Source: Giardia muris
Lineage: Eukaryota > Fornicata > Diplomonadida > Hexamitidae
NCBI GenBank assembly: GCA_006247105.1
Contig: CM016926.1
Span: forward strand, 434,001-498,000
Length of the DNA stretch: 64,000 nt
Direction of reading: 5' to 3'
How positions within the stretch are numbered: position 1 is the stretch's first letter; every line of letters begins with the position of its first letter. Of this stretch, positions 60,143 to 64,000 are shown one piece after another. Under the pieces are notes generated by a model. The model did no database searches and was not told where the DNA came from. It was given only the letters and a program-made list of their open reading frames with translations. The position numbers were made by a program, and so were the translations under genes.

Positions 60143-61138
60143 ATGTCAAGAAGGAAGATCGGTCCATACGAGGTGAGTGGGGTCTTGGGACGTGGGACGT
60201 ACGCGACGGTCAAGCTGGCCGTCGACACCCGCACTCAGGAGGAGGTGGCAATCAAGATCATCGCCAAGTCTGGGCAGCTCACCAAGAAGCAACTAAAACA
60301 TATCCGTACGGAGATCGTCGTCCTTCGTCTCGTCTGCCATCCGAATATCGTGCAGCTCAAGGGGATTCTCGCTAGCCGAAACAAGATATATATCGTCATG
60401 GAGTACCTGGATGGGGGTGACCTATTAACGGCCCTTCGCGAGAATGACTTCACCGTCGAGCAGATCAGACGTTACTTCATCCAGGTATGTTCGGCCCTTG
60501 AGTATTGTCAAAAGCTCAACATCTCTCATCGTGATATCAAGGCCGAGAACTTGATGCTGCGTAAGGATCAGAAGTCCGTTGTCGTGACGGACTTTGGGCT
60601 TTCGGCCATGAGCGAGGAAGGACAAGAGACGGATGGTGATAAGACCGCAAAGCTCTTATCGACAGCATGTGGGTCACCACATTATGTTTCCCCCGAAGTT
60701 GTCTCAAAGACTGGTGCTGGATATGTTGGAGAAAAGGCTGATGTCTGGTCCGTCGGCGTTCTTCTTTATCTCATGCTTGGGCGTACTTTGCCCTTCCAAG
60801 CTAATACTCTCGAGGGTCTTTTCGATCGAATTCGATCGGGACATTTCTCATATCCTGAAGAACGTATCAAAAAGGGATACTTCACTAAGGAGGCGATGGA
60901 CCTCATCTCGTCCATGCTTAACGTCGACCCAGCAAAGCGCCCCTCCTTCACCGAGATCCTACAAAGCTCTTATGTCATGCAAGGTAGTGAGTATCTTGAG
61001 GAGTACCGTGCGGAATGTCGCCGCCTTTATGGCGACAAGCAGGAGGAGCTCGTCAAGAAGGCTCAGCGCATCATGAGTGGTGAGGAGAAGATCGAGGATG
61101 ACGATAAGGAACTAGCCGCTGAGGACGACGTTGATTAA
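60143..61138 (+). CDS. CAMK/CAMKL (SNF1-like) serine/threonine kinase, 331 aa
   Basis: A complete kinase domain spans residues 8-268. It has the Gly loop GRGTYA (16-21), VAIKII with Lys38, Glu57 in the C-helix, HRDIKAEN (129-136), DFG (150-152) and CGSPHYVSPE in the activation segment, all expected in an active enzyme. The CGSPxYxxPE segment, the VWSVGVLLYLML helix and LDGGDLL place it in the CAMK-like/SNF1-AMPK group, as in CIPK-type kinases. There is an acidic C-terminal tail (EDDDKELAAEDDVD) but no NAF, UBA or KA1 domain that I can see. ATG 60143 lies 23 bp after the previous stop; AGTAAAAAAAG upstream may serve both as poly(A) signal of that gene and start element of this one. Confidence 0.9.
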   Translation: MSRRKIGPYEVSGVLGRGTYATVKLAVDTRTQEEVAIKIIAKSGQLTKKQLKHIRTEIVVLRLVCHPNIVQLKGILASRNKIYIVMEYLDGGDLLTALRENDFTVEQIRRYFIQVCSALEYCQKLNISHRDIKAENLMLRKDQKSVVVTDFGLSAMSEEGQETDGDKTAKLLSTACGSPHYVSPEVVSKTGAGYVGEKADVWSVGVLLYLMLGRTLPFQANTLEGLFDRIRSGHFSYPEERIKKGYFTKEAMDLISSMLNVDPAKRPSFTEILQSSYVMQGSEYLEEYRAECRRLYGDKQEELVKKAQRIMSGEEKIEDDDKELAAEDDVD

Positions 61139-61189
61139 ACAAATTCAAAGCGGAATTGGTGACTCAAAGCTGTGCCTCCTTTGAGTCTG

Positions 61190-61498
61190 ATGGTTTTGAC
61201 CTCTCAATGCAGTTACTCGGGTAGGCCGATCCTCCCCGGCTATGGGAAGCGTCTCAGCCGCAGCGACAAGTCCCTCGTCATCTTCCTCAACAGGAAGTGT
61301 GGGGTCCATTACCTCTCAAAGTGGAACCCACGTAAGATCCGTTGGACTCTTGCCTCTCGCCGTGCTCATGGGAAGGAGGTCATCGTCAAGGCGCGCGAGC
61401 ACGTGACTCGCAGGGTCATCGTATCGAACCGTGGTTTCGCGGGTGCTGACCAAAGCAAGTTGGATTCACTCCGTCAGAAGTACTCCGCCTCTAAGTAA
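61190..61498 (+). CDS. RPL24: 60S ribosomal protein L24 (eL24), 102 aa
   Basis: The start is ATG 61190 (MVLTSQCSYSG); the frame is open upstream only from a GTG. The protein matches eL24: CSYSGRPILPGYGKRL, then SDKSLVIFLNRKCGVHYLSK and NPRKIRWT, followed by RRAHGK and a basic C-terminal helix. It is shorter than animal eL24 (about 157 aa), lacking most of the C-terminal extension. eL24 sits at the 60S face and contributes to the bridge to the 40S subunit. An AT-rich AAACAAATTCAAAG element lies 50 bp upstream of the start. Both eukaryotic-type Cys positions are single, not CxxC pairs. The gene is convergent with the GSK3 gene, 34 bp between coding ends. Confidence 0.93.
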   Translation: MVLTSQCSYSGRPILPGYGKRLSRSDKSLVIFLNRKCGVHYLSKWNPRKIRWTLASRRAHGKEVIVKAREHVTRRVIVSNRGFAGADQSKLDSLRQKYSASK

Positions 61499-61513
61499 GC
61501 TCGTACAAGTAAG

Positions 61514-61530
61514 GTAAACGGCCCGTTCAC
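61514..61530. terminator. Near-palindromic shared 3' end of convergent genes
   Basis: GTAAACGGCCCGTTCAC is an inverted repeat with arms GTRAACGG/CCGTTYAC. On the minus strand it includes AGTGAAC (61525-61531), an exact AGTRAAY match just after the GSK3 stop; on the plus strand it gives GGTAAAC, one base off the signal for the L24 gene. Confidence 0.5.
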
Positions 61531-61532
61531 TT

Positions 61533-62591
61533 TCACTGCTTCGGGACGATTTTCGCCAGGAGTTCTGGCTCAATGTGTTGACGTTCATACTCTCCGAATT
61601 CAAAGAGTTTCAGACCTCTTGGAATAGGGGCATCTGGAGCGCGTAACTCGTCGTAGAACTCATGAGCAAGAGCCTCATATGCGGTGATGCGTTCTTTAGG
61701 AGAATACTTGAAGACCTCCGCGAAGAAGTCAAGGACCACGCCATCTCGAGTTCCAAGGACCTCTGCCATTGGAGTCGTTTTGATGTTAGGGAAGACGTAC
61801 TCTCGAAGCGTCGGGTTCATCTCCTTGAGCTCCCGTAGCGAGGGTGGACCCAACACCTTAATAATCTCGATGATTTGATCCAGCGGGGAGGAACCAACAT
61901 AAATGGGCTTACCAATGATCATTTCGGCGACGACGCAACCAAAGGACCAAATGTCTATGACCGGGGTGTAATAACGTGACCCAAAGATCAACTCAGGTGC
62001 ACGGTAATAGCGAGAACAAATATATGCGATGTTTGGCTCGCTCGGGTTCAACTTCTTCGCAGAGCCAAGGTCGCACAGGACGGCACGCCCGGTCTCGCGG
62101 TTAACTAGCGTGTTCTGAGGCTTAAGGTCGCGGTTGGCAATATTAAAGGTATGCATGTACGCTAGTCCACGAAGGAACTGGAAGGTATAGAGCTTGACTT
62201 GGAAGAGAGGCATCTTCATCCCGGCGCGGAGGTACGACTTGTAGAGCTGGTACCCGTTCTCTGGGTAATAGTCCATGAGGATGTTCAAATAATCCCCATT
62301 CATCTGGGTCGCCGCCACAGACAAATACGAGTTGATCAGGCGGATGATGAACGGATGGTCTCCGAGCTCCTGCATGATCGAGAGCTCGCGATTTCGGTAC
62401 TTGCGGTCCTGGAAGACCTTCTTTATGGCTATTGTCTCTCCAGTCGTCGTCTTCGCGATGAAGACGACTCCGAAGGACCCGGACCCGATCGTACGGACGG
62501 TCGTGAACGTCACTTCGGGCCCGTCTCCGGAGGCTGGGCACGTGACGGTGCAGTCCTGGAAGAGTTCGGAGAGCTTCTTCGAATTAGACAT
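61533..62591 (-). CDS. GSK3: GSK3/shaggy-like CMGC kinase, 352 aa
   Basis: A complete kinase domain has the Gly loop GSGSFG (36-41), Lys57, Glu69 (NRE), Asp155 and Asp174. GSK3 features are clear: AYICSRYYRAPE (189-200), with Tyr190 at the activating-Tyr position of human GSK3 (Y216 in GSK3-beta), DIWSFGCV, and a C-terminal RITAYEALAHEFYDELR. Length is near the usual 350-420 aa with short termini. Two variations stand out: NRD instead of HRD, and DLG instead of DFG. Both catalytic Asp residues remain, so activity is likely. GSK3 phosphorylates primed substrates in signalling and cytoskeletal control. ATG 62591 has an A6 run 3 bp upstream (CCTAAAAAAGCATG). Confidence 0.92.
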   Translation of the reverse strand: MSNSKKLSELFQDCTVTCPASGDGPEVTFTTVRTIGSGSFGVVFIAKTTTGETIAIKKVFQDRKYRNRELSIMQELGDHPFIIRLINSYLSVAATQMNGDYLNILMDYYPENGYQLYKSYLRAGMKMPLFQVKLYTFQFLRGLAYMHTFNIANRDLKPQNTLVNRETGRAVLCDLGSAKKLNPSEPNIAYICSRYYRAPELIFGSRYYTPVIDIWSFGCVVAEMIIGKPIYVGSSPLDQIIEIIKVLGPPSLRELKEMNPTLREYVFPNIKTTPMAEVLGTRDGVVLDFFAEVFKYSPKERITAYEALAHEFYDELRAPDAPIPRGLKLFEFGEYERQHIEPELLAKIVPKQ

Positions 62592-62620
62592 GCTTTTTTA
62601 GGCGAAATCCAAAAAAGCGG

Positions 62621-62627
62621 GTTTACT
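62621..62627 (-). terminator. AGTAAAC poly(A) signal
   Basis: TAGAGTAAAC follows the last codon of the 232-aa gene on the minus strand, so an exact AGTRAAY signal begins one base after the TAG stop. It lies only 30 bp upstream of the GSK3 ATG. Confidence 0.65.
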
Positions 62628-63326
62628 CTATTGAATGATAAGGTCTGTATCCGCCGAAACCCCATAACTGAGGCGTCCGGGTCGCCACCTAGAGATTGGA
62701 GCCTCGAAATACGAGTCTCTCCGAGGCACCCCCTTCTGGAACAGATGCCGGACAATAACCTCCCCAGTATCCAACTCTAACTGTACAACATCTCGAAGAT
62801 AATGTTGGCGAAGTGCCTCACTATTTCTTATGACACGGTCGCATACCTCCTCGGAAACCTCTTTCTCAAGATCGATCACGTCATTCCCCTCATGCCTCAC
62901 ACCATAGTATGGCTTGTATGATAGCTCGGCCAGGTTCAAGAAGAGGTTCCGAACCTGCTCCACCCTCCTCTTGTCATCACTTTGAAGTCGGCTTTGTTGT
63001 GATTCGTAGACCGCACAATCCTGCCCTCGCCGCTCAAGCTCGCCAGCATGATACGCCAGTACGTCCTTGTCTAGCTTCGCCGCGTTCAGCACCTCGGAAA
63101 CCCGCTGCCAGCTCAACTCCTTCCGCCGCTCCTCCTCACGCGCCTCAAGGTTGTCTTGCGTCCCTGCTGGAATGACAAACGCCGGCGCCAGGAAGTAGTG
63201 CGCGGGGTCTCCGTCCTGCCCATCCCCTATCACATTCTGGTTTGACCGCGCGTCTCGAAGAGACCGCATGAAGCTTGCAAGTCTGTCGAAAGCCGGGTTG
63301 ATCGAGAAGTCGTTGACAGCCTCCAT
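62628..63326 (-). CDS. Hypothetical protein, 232 aa
   Basis: I take ATG 63326 (MEAVNDFSINPAFDRL), which directly follows GATCCAAAAAAATG; the open frame extends 30 bp upstream only from a non-ATG codon. The protein is charged and helical through the middle (EAREEERRKELSWQRVSEVL, DDKRRVEQVRNLFLNLAELS), with an N-terminal PAFDRLASFMRSL helix and a C-terminal region ending RPGRLSYGVSADTDLIIQ that may form strands. No signal peptide, membrane helix or known domain was seen. It sits between GSK3 and the truncated ankyrin-kinase gene, with a 39-bp gap to the kinase stop, on the same strand. Function is unknown. Confidence 0.72.
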   Translation of the reverse strand: MEAVNDFSINPAFDRLASFMRSLRDARSNQNVIGDGQDGDPAHYFLAPAFVIPAGTQDNLEAREEERRKELSWQRVSEVLNAAKLDKDVLAYHAGELERRGQDCAVYESQQSRLQSDDKRRVEQVRNLFLNLAELSYKPYYGVRHEGNDVIDLEKEVSEEVCDRVIRNSEALRQHYLRDVVQLELDTGEVIVRHLFQKGVPRRDSYFEAPISRWRPGRLSYGVSADTDLIIQ

Positions 63327-63365
63327 TTTTTTGGATCGTCCTTGGGGTTCTATCAATTACGCCCT

Positions 63366-64000
63366 TCAAGACTCTTTCGGAACACTAGACATAATCATGG
63401 CCTTCTTAAAATCAGTGAAGAAGATGTTCCCCGGCTTCAGGTCTCTATGGACGAGCCCCCTCTCGTGGAGGTAGGCAAGACCGCTCGCCATCTCCCGAAG
63501 GCATCTCCACACCTCCTCGTCCCTGAAGGGCTCTCCCCTCTCCCCGCGCCCCCGGACCTCGTCGAGGAGCGTCCCGGAGCACCACTCCATCACGAGGTAG
63601 GCGGTCCCGTTGTCCGGGTCGTCGTGCACCCGGTGGTAGCGGAGGACGTGGGGATGCTCGAGGGAGGGGATGGTCCCCATCTCCCTTCGGAGGGAGTCGA
63701 CGATCGTCCTCTCCATCTCCTCGTACTCGACGACCTTCAGGGCGCAGTTCCCGTGATCCTCGGACCAGGCGGAGAAGACGGTCCCGAAGGCCCCCCTTCC
63801 GAGCCTCCCCGTAAGCTGGAAGGACGAGAGCTCATCGGGAAGGTCGGGGAGGTGGACCTTCTTTCTGAGGAGAGGTGTGATCTTCTTCTTCTTCCCATCG
63901 GGAAGGCCGTTGGCGACGTCCTCTGCCGTCCTGCCCTCCCCGTCCTTCATGTCCCTCTCCAGAAGGAGGAGGCCGACGCACTCCTCGTGTCCTCCCCCCA
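63366..64000 (-). CDS. Ankyrin-NEK kinase, 5' end beyond window; kinase domain ends after the catalytic loop
   Basis: The gene enters from the right edge with an ankyrin unit (GGGHEECVGLLLLE) that is nearly identical to the one preceding kinase 1 in the gene at 8407-11817. A NEK-like kinase begins with LPDELSSFQLTGRLGRGAFG, has ALKVV lysine, an RREMG C-helix and an intact HRDLKPGN. It then stops: NIFF is followed by TDFKKAMIMSSVPKES and a TGA at 63366. The DFG, APE and whole C-lobe are missing, so this is about half a kinase domain. The base composition changes from GC-rich to AT-richer near 63415, where family similarity ends. It is either a truncated pseudogene or a domain-fragment protein. 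Confidence 0.8.
   Translation of the reverse strand, partial: GGGHEECVGLLLLERDMKDGEGRTAEDVANGLPDGKKKKITPLLRKKVHLPDLPDELSSFQLTGRLGRGAFGTVFSAWSEDHGNCALKVVEYEEMERTIVDSLRREMGTIPSLEHPHVLRYHRVHDDPDNGTAYLVMEWCSGTLLDEVRGRGERGEPFRDEEVWRCLREMASGLAYLHERGLVHRDLKPGNIFFTDFKKAMIMSSVPKES

Noticed and set aside
61172..61189. GTG start giving L24 six extra residues
   Set aside because: ATG 61190 gives the canonical eL24 N-terminus.

Overview
The window reads as nuclear DNA of a very gene-dense, intron-poor protist, almost certainly a diplomonad of the genus Giardia. Supporting observations are: long uninterrupted ORFs on both strands, often 0-60 bp apart or overlapping; a short A-run directly at many start codons, like the AT-rich Giardia initiator; AGTRAAY-type poly(A) signals touching stop codons; large ankyrin proteins of the 'protein 21.1'/NEK-kinase type; a CxxC-rich variant-surface-protein-like relic; and flagellar genes. 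G. muris is my best guess at species, but that is inference.

Layout. 1-8022 (minus strand): a left-truncated inositol-polyphosphate 5-phosphatase, a disordered 496-aa protein and an 1806-aa orphan, separated by 5-7 bp. 8407-21430: an accessory block of three large minus-strand ankyrin genes that share repeat modules and 5' flanks but end in different C-terminal modules (kinase plus pseudokinase; coiled coil; RING finger). Between them lie relics: a decayed multi-frame ORF, a surface-protein fragment, an inverted ankyrin/coiled-coil fragment and a decayed RING end. 21715-27297: a lysine-rich-tailed protein, a DUF1764 protein, an MTA/SAH nucleosidase, the nexin-dynein regulatory subunit DRC2 and an unknown protein. 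27275-47797: a 6840-residue dynein heavy chain. 47812-54917: an ABT1/ESF2-like ribosome-biogenesis factor and a 2180-aa orphan. 54962-61498: a plus-strand run with a CorA/Mrs2-like transporter, a TTC25/ODAD4-like TPR protein, a second TPR protein, a coiled-coil protein, a CAMK-like kinase and ribosomal protein L24e. 61533-64000: a GSK3-like kinase, an unknown 232-aa protein and the truncated end of another ankyrin-kinase gene.

How the genes fit together. Several products belong to the axoneme: the dynein heavy chain, DRC2, probably the ODAD4-like protein and perhaps the small coiled-coil protein. The ankyrin block looks like a locus where repeat units, promoter-proximal DNA and C-terminal modules are exchanged by duplication and gene conversion, leaving inactive fragments behind. 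I found no tRNA, rRNA, CRISPR array, insertion sequence or convincing spliceosomal intron by eye.
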